Source: Streptomyces phaeofaciens
Lineage (GTDB): Bacteria > Actinomycetota > Actinomycetes > Streptomycetales > Streptomycetaceae
Reading direction: 5' to 3'
DNA length: 64,000 nucleotides
Assembly (NCBI RefSeq): GCF_014648915.1
Contig: NZ_BMSA01000020.1
Span: forward strand, 147,438 to 211,437
The translations under genes were made by a program, and so were the position numbers. Every line of letters begins with the position of its first letter. Positions within the stretch are counted from its first letter, which is position 1. The notes beneath the pieces were generated by a model. That model was given only the letters and a program-made list of their open reading frames with translations, was not told the origin of the DNA and searched no databases. Shown in pieces: positions 1 through 7,818 of the stretch.

Positions 1-606
1 GGGGCGGGCGACGTCGACGCCGATCTGCACGGTGTCGTAGACCGAGTCATGGCCCGGCAGATTGGCCGTGAAGGGCTTGCCGGTGATCTCGATCACTTCA
101 AGGGCGCGCACGATCCGGCGGCCGTTGCTGGGCAGGATGGCGTGCGCCGCCTCGGGGTCGGCGGCGGCCAGCCGGGCGTGCAGCGCGCCGGAGCCGCGCA
201 GGGTCAGCTCCTCCTCGAGCCGGGCACGGACCTCGGGGTCGGTGCCGGGGAACTCCAGGTTGTCGACGGCGCCACGGACGTACAGCCCGGAGCCGCCGAC
301 GAGAATCGGCCAGCGGCCCTCGGCGAGCAGCGCGTCGATACGGGCGCGGGCGAGCCGCTGGTACTCGGCGACGGACGCGGTGACCGTGACGTCCCAGACG
401 TCCAGGAGGTGGTGCGGGACACCGCCGCGCTCCTCGGGCGTCAGTTTGGCGGTGCCGATGTCCATCCCTCGGTAGAGCTGCATGGAGTCGGCGTTGACGA
501 CCTCGCCGCCGAGTCGCTGGGCCAGGAAAACGCCCAGATCGGACTTTCCGGCTGCGGTCGGGCCGACGACGGCGATGACGCGGGGGGCGGGGGGTGCGCT
601 GCTCAC
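1..606 (-). CDS. miaA: tRNA dimethylallyltransferase MiaA (3' end beyond window)
   Basis: Transfers a dimethylallyl group from DMAPP to N6 of A37 in tRNAs reading UNN codons; MiaB, encoded at 2481-4010, then methylthiolates the product. The frame opens with GTG at 606. It reads MSSAPPAPRVIAVVGPTAAG with the P-loop GPTAAGKS at residues 14-21, then the substrate-binding segments NADSMQLYRG and the DVWDVT stretch typical of MiaA. The frame is open to base 1 (202 codons of about 310), so the C-terminal third is outside the window. GAGACT lies 6 nt before the GTG and no Shine-Dalgarno is present, suggesting a leaderless transcript. Cytoplasmic. Confidence 0.95.
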   Translation of the reverse strand, partial: MSSAPPAPRVIAVVGPTAAGKSDLGVFLAQRLGGEVVNADSMQLYRGMDIGTAKLTPEERGGVPHHLLDVWDVTVTASVAEYQRLARARIDALLAEGRWPILVGGSGLYVRGAVDNLEFPGTDPEVRARLEEELTLRGSGALHARLAAADPEAAHAILPSNGRRIVRALEVIEITGKPFTANLPGHDSVYDTVQIGVDVARP

Positions 607-788
607 CGCACCAGTCTCCCAAACCCCGCGACCCGCTCTCGAACGAGTTAGGTGACGGTGCCCGTGAGACGTCGTTGCCCGTTGCGAGATCCCCGTCACC
701 CGTTCACGGGAGCGGCGACCCCGGTGGCACAAAGAGACGCACCGGGCAACGCGGGATTTCGTCCGCACGAGTACCGTATGGAGTGAAT

Positions 789-1088
789 ATGGGCGTTTTG
801 GCGCGGCTTTTCGGAAGGTCGAAGGCCACGGAGGAGGCGGCTACGGAGACGGCCACCGAGGAAGCGGCGGCCACCGCCGAGGCACCGGACGGTGCCGGGG
901 CGGAGCGGGCCGCCGAGGCCGCGCCGGAACCGGAGACCGCCGGGGCCGGGGACACCACGAGGACGGGAACGGAGACGGGGACGGCGGACGCCGTCGCGGT
1001 CGCCGCGACCGAGGGTGTGGAGATCCCCCGGCAACAGTCCGCCGAGGAGGTGGCCGACAGTGAGGCCGGCGAGGGCGCCCGTTCGTAA
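789..1088 (+). CDS. small Ala/Glu/Thr-rich protein, unknown function
   Basis: A 99-residue protein starting with MGVLARLFGRSK and then almost wholly low complexity (Ala, Glu, Thr, Gly), acidic. The ATG at 789 is preceded by GGAG at a 5-nt spacing. The frame extends upstream without a ribosome site, so this start is preferred. The first dozen residues (hydrophobic-basic) are the only patterned part and could form a short amphipathic helix. It lies 25 nt upstream of the antitoxin-like gene at 1114 and probably shares its transcript. No domain is recognised and no function is proposed. Confidence 0.6.
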   Translation: MGVLARLFGRSKATEEAATETATEEAAATAEAPDGAGAERAAEAAPEPETAGAGDTTRTGTETGTADAVAVAATEGVEIPRQQSAEEVADSEAGEGARS

Positions 1089-1113
1089 CGACCCCCGCTA
1101 GGGAAGGTGACCC

Positions 1114-1386
1114 ATGGGTCTTTTGGACAACTTGAAGGCCAGGCTGGCCCCCGCCAAGGACAAGGTCTCGGGCCTCGCGCACCAGCACGGGGACAAGGTC
1201 ACGCATGGTCTCGACAAGGCCGCCAAGGTCGTCGACGACAAGACCAAGGGCAAGTACAGCGACAGGATCCACACGGGCACCGACAAGGCGAAGGGCGCCA
1301 TGGACCGGCTCGCGCACAAGGACGAGCCCGGGGCGGGCGGCGGCGACACGTTCACCCCGCCGCGTACTCCCCCGCCGGCCTCCTGA
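1114..1386 (+). CDS. MT0933/Rv0909-like antitoxin family protein
   Basis: A 90-residue Lys/Asp-rich protein starting MGLLDNLKARLAPAKDK, followed by helical segments of the form DKV-x-GLDKAAK-VVDDKTKGKYSDRIHTGTDKAKGAMDRL. This Lys/Asp helical pattern with the GKYSDKI-like core resembles the MT0933-type (Rv0909) antitoxin family described in mycobacteria. In mycobacteria the partner is a neighbouring toxin gene; no toxin-like gene is adjacent here, so it may be an orphan. The start has a GGGAAGG site 5-7 nt upstream. The C-terminus is a short Pro/Gly-rich tail. A strong stem-loop terminator follows at 1411. The family assignment is from pattern recognition only. Confidence 0.7.
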   Translation: MGLLDNLKARLAPAKDKVSGLAHQHGDKVTHGLDKAAKVVDDKTKGKYSDRIHTGTDKAKGAMDRLAHKDEPGAGGGDTFTPPRTPPPAS

Positions 1387-1618
1387 GTCCCCTCCCACCG
1401 GCACCTCGATCGGCGGACGGCCGCGGAGCGCGACACGCTCCCGGCCGTCCGCCGTTTCTGCGGTCGGCCACGCGCCGCACGGCCCGTGGCACACCGGCCG
1501 ACGAGCCGGCTCTCGGGCAGCAGGCCGTGTGGTGCATCGGCCCGCGAGACGGCCCTGCGGCCGCACGCCGCGTCGCGCACCGGCCCGCGAGGCGGCCCTG
1601 GGCGCTCGGGCCGGAGGG
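1387..1618. other. convergent intergenic region, no gene
   Basis: After the terminator the stretch holds only a degenerate direct repeat (a 20-bp segment near 1537 and again near 1583, beginning CGGCCCGCGAG). No reading frame with plausible start signals or codon bias is visible. Confidence 0.5.
1411..1457 (+). terminator. stem-loop terminator after antitoxin-like gene
   Basis: Arms 1411-1430 and 1436-1454 are complementary over 19 pairs with one bulged C. The loop is CGACA, followed by TTTC. It ends the transcript of the two small genes before the convergent gene at 1619. Confidence 0.75.
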
Positions 1619-2359
1619 CTACGACCAGGCCGCGACCACGTACCCCACGCCGTACGGCGCGTCCTCGTAGAGCAGAGTGCCGGTGAGGGCGGCGTTCTCG
1701 GCGGCGCCCGCGAGGATCTGCCAGGGGGCGCGGCCCGAGACCTTCAGTTCGTGGGCCAGGCCGATGTCCAGGGCGGTCAGCGCCGCGAGGTCCGCCGTGC
1801 CCAGCGCGCGGGCGACCGCCGCGTCGAAGGGCGCCGCCCGCTCGTCGAGGTAGCCCGGTGCCTTCAGCGTCCGGCAGGCACTGGCGTCGCCCATCACCAG
1901 CAGCGCGACCCGTTCCGCCCGCGCGCCGATCTCCCGTCCGGTCTCGGCGCACGCCTCGGCGGTGAGCGCTTCCGTCACGCCTAGTCCCTCGAGCGGGGCG
2001 TCCGCCCAGCGGGTCCGCTCCAGCAGCCAGGCGGCGACGGAGAGCGAGGGCGGCAGCTCGCGCCCGGTGGCGGCGGCCGCGTCAGGGGCGTCCTCGCCGT
2101 GAATATGAGCGCCGCCCAGTCGTACGGCGAGGTCGACGCCGAAGCCGCGGAACGAGCCCCACGTGCCCGCCGCGTGGACGCCGGCCCCGGCCTCCTCGGT
2201 GGGCGCGACGACCACGAGCCGGTCCGGGCGGGCGGCCGCCAGCACGGCCAGCGCGTCGGAGCAGGCGGCGCGCGCCGTGTCCAGCTCGGGTGCGGCGCCC
2301 GTGGCGACCTCGGGCACGAGGAGCGGGGGGCAGGGGCAGACTGCGGCGGCGACAAGCAT
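1619..2359 (-). CDS. class III extradiol dioxygenase subunit B-like protein
   Basis: A 246-residue protein of the LigB/MEMO-like fold common next to miaA/miaB in Streptomyces. It begins MLVAAAVCPCPPLLVPEV, and has the RPDRLVVVAPTEE strand and a central ALLVMGDASACRTLKAPGYLD segment resembling the LigB core. The conserved metal ligands of true extradiol dioxygenases (two His and one Glu) are not clearly all present, so catalytic activity is uncertain. TACCCT lies 7 nt upstream of the ATG and there is no Shine-Dalgarno, pointing to a leaderless mRNA. It lies 121 nt downstream of miaB on the same strand. Substrate unknown. Confidence 0.75.
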   Translation of the reverse strand: MLVAAAVCPCPPLLVPEVATGAAPELDTARAACSDALAVLAAARPDRLVVVAPTEEAGAGVHAAGTWGSFRGFGVDLAVRLGGAHIHGEDAPDAAAATGRELPPSLSVAAWLLERTRWADAPLEGLGVTEALTAEACAETGREIGARAERVALLVMGDASACRTLKAPGYLDERAAPFDAAVARALGTADLAALTALDIGLAHELKVSGRAPWQILAGAAENAALTGTLLYEDAPYGVGYVVAAWS

Positions 2360-2480
2360 GATCGGCAGGGTAGCCCCGCAGGACGGCCGAGCGGCGCGAC
2401 ACCCGCCCCGGTGCGCCCGAACAGCGCCTCACCCGCCGCCGCGCGGGCCGGGCACGGCAACCGGGTCAGTCGCAGCCGGG

Positions 2481-4010
2481 TCAGTCGCAGCCGCAGCCGC
2501 TGCCCGTGGCGACCGGCAGCGGGGCCGGGGCGCCGATCTTCGGCAGGCCCAGCATCACACCGGCCGGCTTGGCGGCCTTCTCCGCGGTGCGCTTCTCCCA
2601 GGCGTCGCCCGCGCGCGTGCGGCGCACGTCGAGGACGGCGCCCTCGGCGAGGAGGTGGTGCGGGGCGGCGTACGTGATCTCGACGGTCACCACGTCACCG
2701 GGGCGGACCTCCTGGTCCGGCTTGGTGAAGTGGACCAGGCGGTTGTCGGCGGCGCGGCCGGAGAGGCGGTGGGTGGCGCCGTCCTTGCGGCCCTCGCCCT
2801 CGGCGACCATCAGCTCCAGGGTGCGGCCGACCTGCTTCTTGTTCTCCTCCCAGGAGATCTCCTCCTGGAGGGCGACGAGACGCTCGTAGCGCGCCTGGAC
2901 GACCTGCTTGGGGATCTGGTCCTCCATGGTCGCGGCCGGGGTGCCGGGGCGCTTGGAGTACTGGAAGGTGAAGGCCTGCGCGAAGCGGGCCTCGCGGACG
3001 ACGTGCAGGGTCTGCTCGAAGTCCTCCTCGGTCTCGCCGGGGAAGCCGACGATGATGTCGGTGGTGATCGCGGCGTGCGGGATGGCGGCGCGGACCTTCT
3101 CGATGATGCCGAGGTAGCGCTCCTGCCGGTAGGACCGGCGCATCGCCTTCAGGACCGGGTCCGAGCCGGACTGGAGCGGCATGTGCAGCTGCGGCATCAC
3201 GTTCGGCGTCTCGGCCATGGCGGCGATGACGTCGTCCGTGAAGTCGCGGGGATGGGGCGAGGTGAAGCGGACGCGCTCCAGGCCCTCGATCTGCCCGCAG
3301 GCGCGCAGCAGCTTGCTGAAGGCCTCGCGGTCGCCGATGTCGGAGCCGTAGGCGTTGACGTTCTGGCCGAGCAGGGTGATCTCGGAGACGCCCTCGTCGA
3401 CCAGGGCCTCGATCTCGGCGAGGATGTCGCCGGTGCGGCGGTCCTTCTCCTTGCCGCGCAGGGCCGGGACGATGCAGAAGGTGCAGGTGTTGTTGCAGCC
3501 GACGGAGATCGACACCCAGGCCGCGTAGGCGCTCTCGCGGCGCGTCGGCAGTGTGGAGGGGAAGGCCTCCAGGGACTCGGCGATCTCGACCTGCGCCTCT
3601 TCCTGCACGCGCGCGCGTTCCAGCAGGACCGGGAGCTTGCCGATGTTGTGCGTGCCGAAGACGACGTCCACCCAGGGCGCCTTCTTCACGATGGTGTCGC
3701 GGTCCTTCTGCGCGAGGCAGCCGCCGACCGCGATCTGCATACCGGGGCGGGAGGCCTTCCTGGGCGCGAGCCGGCCGAGGTTGCCGTAGAGGCGGTTGTC
3801 GGCGTTCTCGCGCACCGCGCAGGTGTTGAAGACGACGACGTCCGCGTCGCCGTCCGAGCCCTCGGGGGCGCGCACGTACCCGGCGTCCTCCAGCAGTCCG
3901 GACAACCGCTCGGAGTCGTGGACGTTCATCTGGCACCCATAGGTGCGGATCTCATAGCTCTTGGGTGCTTGAACGTCCACTGCGAGGCTCCGGTCGCTGC
4001 TGCTGGTCAT
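2481..4010 (-). CDS. miaB: tRNA-2-methylthio-N6-dimethylallyladenosine synthase MiaB
   Basis: Radical-SAM methylthiotransferase that converts i6A37 to ms2i6A37 in tRNA, acting after MiaA. The 509-residue protein has the N-terminal UPF0004 domain with cluster cysteines C26, C64 and C98. The radical-SAM motif CNNTCTFC has cysteines at 172, 176 and 179, followed by GRE-like and SGS-containing strands (LHMPLQSGSD), and a C-terminal TRAM domain (about 385-460). The C-terminus GSGCGCD is Cys-rich. The first codon is ATG at 4010. TACCCT sits exactly 6 nt upstream, so the mRNA is probably leaderless although GAGG also lies near. RimO, its ribosomal-protein paralogue, is at 47874-49355. Confidence 0.97.
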   Translation of the reverse strand: MTSSSDRSLAVDVQAPKSYEIRTYGCQMNVHDSERLSGLLEDAGYVRAPEGSDGDADVVVFNTCAVRENADNRLYGNLGRLAPRKASRPGMQIAVGGCLAQKDRDTIVKKAPWVDVVFGTHNIGKLPVLLERARVQEEAQVEIAESLEAFPSTLPTRRESAYAAWVSISVGCNNTCTFCIVPALRGKEKDRRTGDILAEIEALVDEGVSEITLLGQNVNAYGSDIGDREAFSKLLRACGQIEGLERVRFTSPHPRDFTDDVIAAMAETPNVMPQLHMPLQSGSDPVLKAMRRSYRQERYLGIIEKVRAAIPHAAITTDIIVGFPGETEEDFEQTLHVVREARFAQAFTFQYSKRPGTPAATMEDQIPKQVVQARYERLVALQEEISWEENKKQVGRTLELMVAEGEGRKDGATHRLSGRAADNRLVHFTKPDQEVRPGDVVTVEITYAAPHHLLAEGAVLDVRRTRAGDAWEKRTAEKAAKPAGVMLGLPKIGAPAPLPVATGSGCGCD

Positions 4011-4154
4011 GCCTCAAGGGTAGGCGCTCGCCACGATGCCTCCGGCCGGGAGGCGGATCGTCGTACGACGCCCGGTGGTGGCGGCCGGTTCCAAAGTGGC
4101 ACGGTGCACGGACCATGCCGGCGGGCGGCACCGGAACACGAGGGGGATCAACCG

Positions 4155-5195
4155 ATGACGACCTCGACGCGAGCGGGTTCCGTCGGCGCGCAGTTCCTCG
4201 CGCTGGCCCTGCTGTGGGGAGCGAGCTACCTCTTCATCAAGGTCTCCCTGGACGGCCTGTCCCCGGCGCAGGTCATGCTCGGCCGGCTCGCCCTGGGGGG
4301 TGCCTTCCTGGCCGCGGTCATGGCCGTGACCCGGCGCCGCTGGCCCCGCGACGCCCGTACCTGGCGCGCGCTCGCCGCGATCTCGGTGTTCCTGTGCGTG
4401 GCCCCGTTCTCGCTCTACGCGTGGGCCGGTGAGCGCATCCCGTCCGGGCTGTCCAGCATCTACAACGCGACGACCCCGCTCGCGGCCCTGCTCGTCTCGC
4501 TGATCGTGCTGCCCGACGAGCGGCTGACCCGCGCCCGCGCGTGGGGCCTGGTCCTCGCCTTCCTCGGCGTCACCGTCGTCGCCGCGCCCTGGAGCGCCCT
4601 CGGCACCTCCGGCGACGGCGCCTCTCTCGCGGCCCAGCTCGCCTGTCTGGGCGCCAACGTCTGCTACGGCATCGGCTTCGTCCTCAGCCGCCGACTGCTG
4701 CGGGGCACCGGGCACGACACCCTCACGATCGCCGCCGGCCAGGTCGTCGTGGCCACGGCCGTCGGGCTCCTCGTCGCCCCCTTCATCGGCGGTCTCGAAC
4801 CGGTCCGTCTCACCCCGTCGGTGCTGGGCGGCATCCTGGTGCTGGGCACGGCCGGCACCGGACTGGCCTACATCCTGAACACCCGGATCATCGCCGCGTG
4901 GGGCGCGACCACCGCGGCCACGGTCACCTATCTCACCCCGGTCGTCGGCGTCGTGCTCGGTGTCCTCGTGCTCGGCGAGACCGTCCACTGGCACGAGCCC
5001 GCCGGCGCCGTCCTGGTCGTCCTCGGCATCCTGGTCAGCCAGGGACGGCTGGGGGCGCGCCGCCGGCCGCCGGCCCTGGCTGTTGTTCCGGGCCCAGGTC
5101 CGGGAGCGGGGCCGCAGCCGGGACCTTCGGCGGGTCTGCGGCGGGCACAGCGACTCGGATCTCCACCGGCGCCGGGATCCGCGGCCGACGTCTGA
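4155..5195 (+). CDS. EamA/DMT-family membrane transporter
   Basis: A drug/metabolite-superfamily permease of 346 residues with about ten membrane segments arranged as two EamA repeats. The first repeat runs from ALLWGASYLFIKVSL to about residue 140, the second from GANVCYGIGFVLSRR to GAVLVVLGILVSQG near 305. Both repeats show the typical GSSYLFIK-like start and the late LGE-x-H turn. A GGGGA site precedes the ATG at 4155. The last 45 residues are a Pro/Gly-rich cytoplasmic tail without homology. The frame is open far upstream but only this start has a ribosome site. Substrate unknown; the family exports metabolites or amino acids. Confidence 0.85.
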   Translation: MTTSTRAGSVGAQFLALALLWGASYLFIKVSLDGLSPAQVMLGRLALGGAFLAAVMAVTRRRWPRDARTWRALAAISVFLCVAPFSLYAWAGERIPSGLSSIYNATTPLAALLVSLIVLPDERLTRARAWGLVLAFLGVTVVAAPWSALGTSGDGASLAAQLACLGANVCYGIGFVLSRRLLRGTGHDTLTIAAGQVVVATAVGLLVAPFIGGLEPVRLTPSVLGGILVLGTAGTGLAYILNTRIIAAWGATTAATVTYLTPVVGVVLGVLVLGETVHWHEPAGAVLVVLGILVSQGRLGARRRPPALAVVPGPGPGAGPQPGPSAGLRRAQRLGSPPAPGSAADV

Positions 5196-5226
5196 CGTCT
5201 GATGTCTGACGTCCGATATCTGATGG
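5188..5226. repeat. degenerate GACGTCT short tandem repeat
   Basis: Four to five imperfect copies of an 8-9-bp unit (GACGTCTGA, GATGTCTGA, GACGTCCGA, GATATCTGA) start at the end of the DMT gene and run across its stop codon. Confidence 0.6.
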
Positions 5227-5254
5227 CCGGCGTTGGCGTCTGGCGGTCACGGGG

Positions 5255-5318
5255 CGCCGGGCACCTGCCGACCTTGCGTCATGCCGCGCCGGGCACCTGC
5301 CGACCCTGCGTCATGCCG
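5255..5318. repeat. 32-bp perfect-spacing tandem duplication
   Basis: Copies at 5255-5286 and 5287-5318 differ at one base (CTT versus CCT). They sit between the convergent DMT and PP2C genes and end 5 nt before the PP2C stop codon. Confidence 0.9.
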
Positions 5319-5322
5319 CGGG

Positions 5323-6072
5323 TCATTCGTCCGAGACCCGCACCAGCGTCAGCGTGATGTTGTCCGGGCCGCCCTCGGCGATGGCGGCCTTCCACAGTTC
5401 GAAGGCCGCGCGGGCGTCATCGTGCTCGCGCAGTATCTCCCCGAGCGCCTCCTCCGGCACCGGGTCGGTCAGCCCGTCGGTGCAGACGAGGTAGCGGTCG
5501 CCGGGTGCGAGGGGAAAGGCCGTCACATGAGGGCGGACGGGGCGGAAGTCCGGGCTCCCGCCAAGGCATTGGGTGACGACGGACGTCGTGCGCTGCCCGG
5601 GCGCGAGCGGCGGACTGTCGTCGACGCTCACCTGGCGCAGCCCGTCGTCCTCGACGGCGAAGACCCGGCTGTCGCCCACGTTGAACACCAGCAGTTCGTC
5701 GGGTCCTACGACCACCCCGGCGATCGTCGTCCCCATGCCGGCCAGCTCCTCGCCCTCGTCACCGCCGGCGGCCTGGTACACGGCGTGGTTGCACGCGTCC
5801 AGGGCGTCGCGGACGGCGCCCTCGTCGGTCAGCACGGGCCCCAGTGACGCGATCCGGCGGACGACCAGCGCGCTGGCCACGTCGCCACGGGGATGCCCGC
5901 CGAGCCCGTCGGCGACGGCGACGGCGAGGGGCGTCCCGAGCGGGAAGACCAGGGTCTGGGGGTTCTCGGTCACCGTGGCGCACAGGGTCCACGGCCCGGC
6001 GACGAGACTGTCCTCGTTCCGGTCCCGAAGCAGCCCGGGATGGCTGAGCGCCGTCACGACGACATGCGGCAT
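5323..6072 (-). CDS. PP2C-family serine/threonine protein phosphatase
   Basis: A 249-residue stand-alone PPM phosphatase that removes phosphate from Ser/Thr residues using two metal ions. The canonical motifs appear in order: RNED (18-21), ADGLGGH (54-60), GMGTT, NVGDSR, CTDGLTD and the C-terminal GGPDNIT. All metal-binding aspartates are present, so it should be active. There is no membrane segment or sensor domain, so it is a soluble general phosphatase, perhaps opposing Hanks-type kinases elsewhere. The region upstream of the ATG (TACCCT, 6-nt spacer) nearly repeats that of miaB, and a leaderless transcript is likely. Confidence 0.93.
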   Translation of the reverse strand: MPHVVVTALSHPGLLRDRNEDSLVAGPWTLCATVTENPQTLVFPLGTPLAVAVADGLGGHPRGDVASALVVRRIASLGPVLTDEGAVRDALDACNHAVYQAAGGDEGEELAGMGTTIAGVVVGPDELLVFNVGDSRVFAVEDDGLRQVSVDDSPPLAPGQRTTSVVTQCLGGSPDFRPVRPHVTAFPLAPGDRYLVCTDGLTDPVPEEALGEILREHDDARAAFELWKAAIAEGGPDNITLTLVRVSDE

Positions 6073-6167
6073 GTCTCAAGGGTAGGCGGCCCTGGGGGCC
6101 GTCACTAGCGCGGGATGCGTTTGTCGCATCCCACGTCACAGGCGCGCGGGCGTCACCCTCGGAGCCC

Positions 6168-7052
6168 TCAAGCAGCCGTCCGGGAGCCGGTCCTGGCCTC
6201 CAGCGCGTGCAGTACGGCGACCATGTCCTCGCCGCCGTGCCCCTGGGCGACCGCCTCGTCGTAGAGGGTGTGGCAGACGTCGAGAAGGGGCGAGGCCAGG
6301 CCGGCCTGGCGGGCGGCCCGGGCGATCAGCCGGTTGTTCTTCAGGACGTCGGCGGCCGCCGCCTGCACGGCGAAGTCACGGGCCAGCAGCTTGGGGGCCT
6401 TCCCGCGGGAGACCGCGCTGGCCATCGGTCCGGCGTCGAGGACGTCCCGGAGCAGGCGTTGGTCGAGTCCGTGCCGGTCGGCGAAGTGGAACGCCTCGGT
6501 CAGCCCGGTGACCAGGGTGATCAGGAACAGGTTCACGGAGAACTTCATCAGCAGCGCGCCCGGGACCTCGCCGCAGTCGAACGTCTCGCGGCACAGGGGG
6601 GCCAGCAGGGGCCGTACGGCTGCCACGGCGTCGTCGTCGCCCGCCAGCATCGCCACCAGCTCGCCCTGCTCGGCGGGGACCCTGGAACCGGAGACCGGGG
6701 CCTCGACATAGGTTCCGCCCGCCGCCCGGACGGCGTCCCGCAGGCCCGTCGAGTACGCGGGCGAGACGGTGCCCATGTGGACGACGGTGCGGCCGCCGAC
6801 ACGCGTGGCGAAGTCCGCGGTCCCGCGGGCCAGGACCGCGTCGAGGGCGCTCTCGTCGGCCAGCATGAGGATCACCGTGTCGGCCCGGTCGAACACCTCG
6901 GCGGGGCTCGCCGCGATCTCGGCGCCGGCCTCGCGCAGGGGTGTGGCGCGGCCGGGGGTGCGGTTCCAGACGACGAGCGGCGTTCCGGCGCGGGCGAGGT
7001 TGAGCGCCATGGGCTGCCCCATGACCCCGAGGCCGATGAATCCCACGTACAT
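6168..7052 (-). CDS. NAD(P)-dependent beta-hydroxyacid dehydrogenase (HIBADH-like)
   Basis: A 294-residue oxidoreductase of the 3-hydroxyisobutyrate dehydrogenase family. The N-terminal Rossmann motif GFIGLGVMGQPMALNLA is at 4-20, the substrate-binding segment EAPVSGSRVPAEQG at 117-130, the catalytic lysine is K170 in GALLMKFSVN, and the C-terminal all-helical domain follows. ATG at 7052 is chosen because GAAGG lies 9 nt upstream; a GTG at 7061 is too close to it. It is divergent from the TetR gene at 7205, with two palindromes between, so TetR almost certainly represses it. Substrate not evident (imine reductase-like activities also occur in the family). Confidence 0.88.
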   Translation of the reverse strand: MYVGFIGLGVMGQPMALNLARAGTPLVVWNRTPGRATPLREAGAEIAASPAEVFDRADTVILMLADESALDAVLARGTADFATRVGGRTVVHMGTVSPAYSTGLRDAVRAAGGTYVEAPVSGSRVPAEQGELVAMLAGDDDAVAAVRPLLAPLCRETFDCGEVPGALLMKFSVNLFLITLVTGLTEAFHFADRHGLDQRLLRDVLDAGPMASAVSRGKAPKLLARDFAVQAAAADVLKNNRLIARAARQAGLASPLLDVCHTLYDEAVAQGHGGEDMVAVLHALEARTGSRTAA

Positions 7053-7128
7053 GACACGCACCCTTCGTTCCGGTCCCTCCGGCCCGGGGCGGGGGTGAGT
7101 CCCGCCGTCCGTGGCCGTGACAGCTCGA

Positions 7129-7146
7129 CTATGACAGCGGTCATAG
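7129..7146. promoter_or_regulatory. TetR operator, site 1
   Basis: Palindrome CTATGACAGCGGTCATAG: perfect 7-bp arms CTATGAC/GTCATAG around a 4-bp centre. It is nearer the dehydrogenase gene, in its promoter region. The second copy lies 27 bp away. Confidence 0.85.
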
Positions 7147-7155
7147 TAGTCGTCG

Positions 7156-7173
7156 CTATGACAACGGTCATAG
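7156..7173. promoter_or_regulatory. TetR operator, site 2
   Basis: Palindrome CTATGACAACGGTCATAG, same arms as site 1. Its right end overlaps TAGGGT at 7171-7176, a plausible -10 for the tetR gene, so binding would autorepress. Confidence 0.85.
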
Positions 7174-7204
7174 GGTGAGGACGACACAGAGCGGGAGGTC
7201 GACA

Positions 7205-7801
7205 ATGGCGGTGTCCGAACGGGGGCCACGGGAGCGGATGGTCTTCAGCGCGGCCCAGCTCATCCGGCGCGACGGGGTCGCCTCGACCGGGATGCGCGAG
7301 GTGGCGGCGCAGGCGCGGGCGCCGCGCGGATCGCTCCAGCACTACTTCCCGGGCGGCAAGGAGCAGTTGGTCAACGAGGCCGTGGGCTGGGCCGGCCGGT
7401 ACGCGGGCAACCGGGTCGCCCGTTTCCTCGCGGCGCTGCCCGAGCCCACGCCCGGCGGGCTGTTCTCGGAGATGGTGCGCCAGTGGACCGACGAGTACGG
7501 GGCCACCGGGTTCGCGGGCGGCTGCCCGGTCGCGGCCGCCACGGTGGACTGCGCGGAGTCGAGCGCGTCCACCCGGGAGGCGGTGGCGGCCGCGTTCGCC
7601 GCCTGGACCGGGCCGGTGGCCGGGGCCCTGGTGGACATGGGGGTGCCGCGGGAGCGGGCCGGCGCGCTCGCCACGCTCATGATCAGCGCGCTGGAGGGGG
7701 CGATCCTCGTGGCCCGCGCCGAACGGGACGTCCGGGCGCTGACGACCGTGGCACGCGAGCTGGGCCCCCTCCTCGACGCGGCGGTGCGCCAGGACGGCTG
7801 A
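7205..7801 (+). CDS. TetR-family transcriptional regulator (LmrA/YxaF-like)
   Basis: A 198-residue repressor. The N-terminal TetR helix-turn-helix occupies residues 8-55 (AAQLIRRDGVASTGMREVAA, then GSLQHYFPGGKEQLVNEAV). A Cys-containing ligand-binding domain follows (GGCPVAAATVDCAE). The ATG at 7205 has GGGAGG upstream; an in-frame GTG at 7175 overlaps the promoter and is rejected. It is transcribed away from the dehydrogenase gene with two near-identical 18-bp palindromes at 7129-7173, so it should control both genes. Inducer unknown. Confidence 0.92.
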   Translation: MAVSERGPRERMVFSAAQLIRRDGVASTGMREVAAQARAPRGSLQHYFPGGKEQLVNEAVGWAGRYAGNRVARFLAALPEPTPGGLFSEMVRQWTDEYGATGFAGGCPVAAATVDCAESSASTREAVAAAFAAWTGPVAGALVDMGVPRERAGALATLMISALEGAILVARAERDVRALTTVARELGPLLDAAVRQDG

Positions 7802-7818
7802 CCGCGCCGCGGCGCGCG

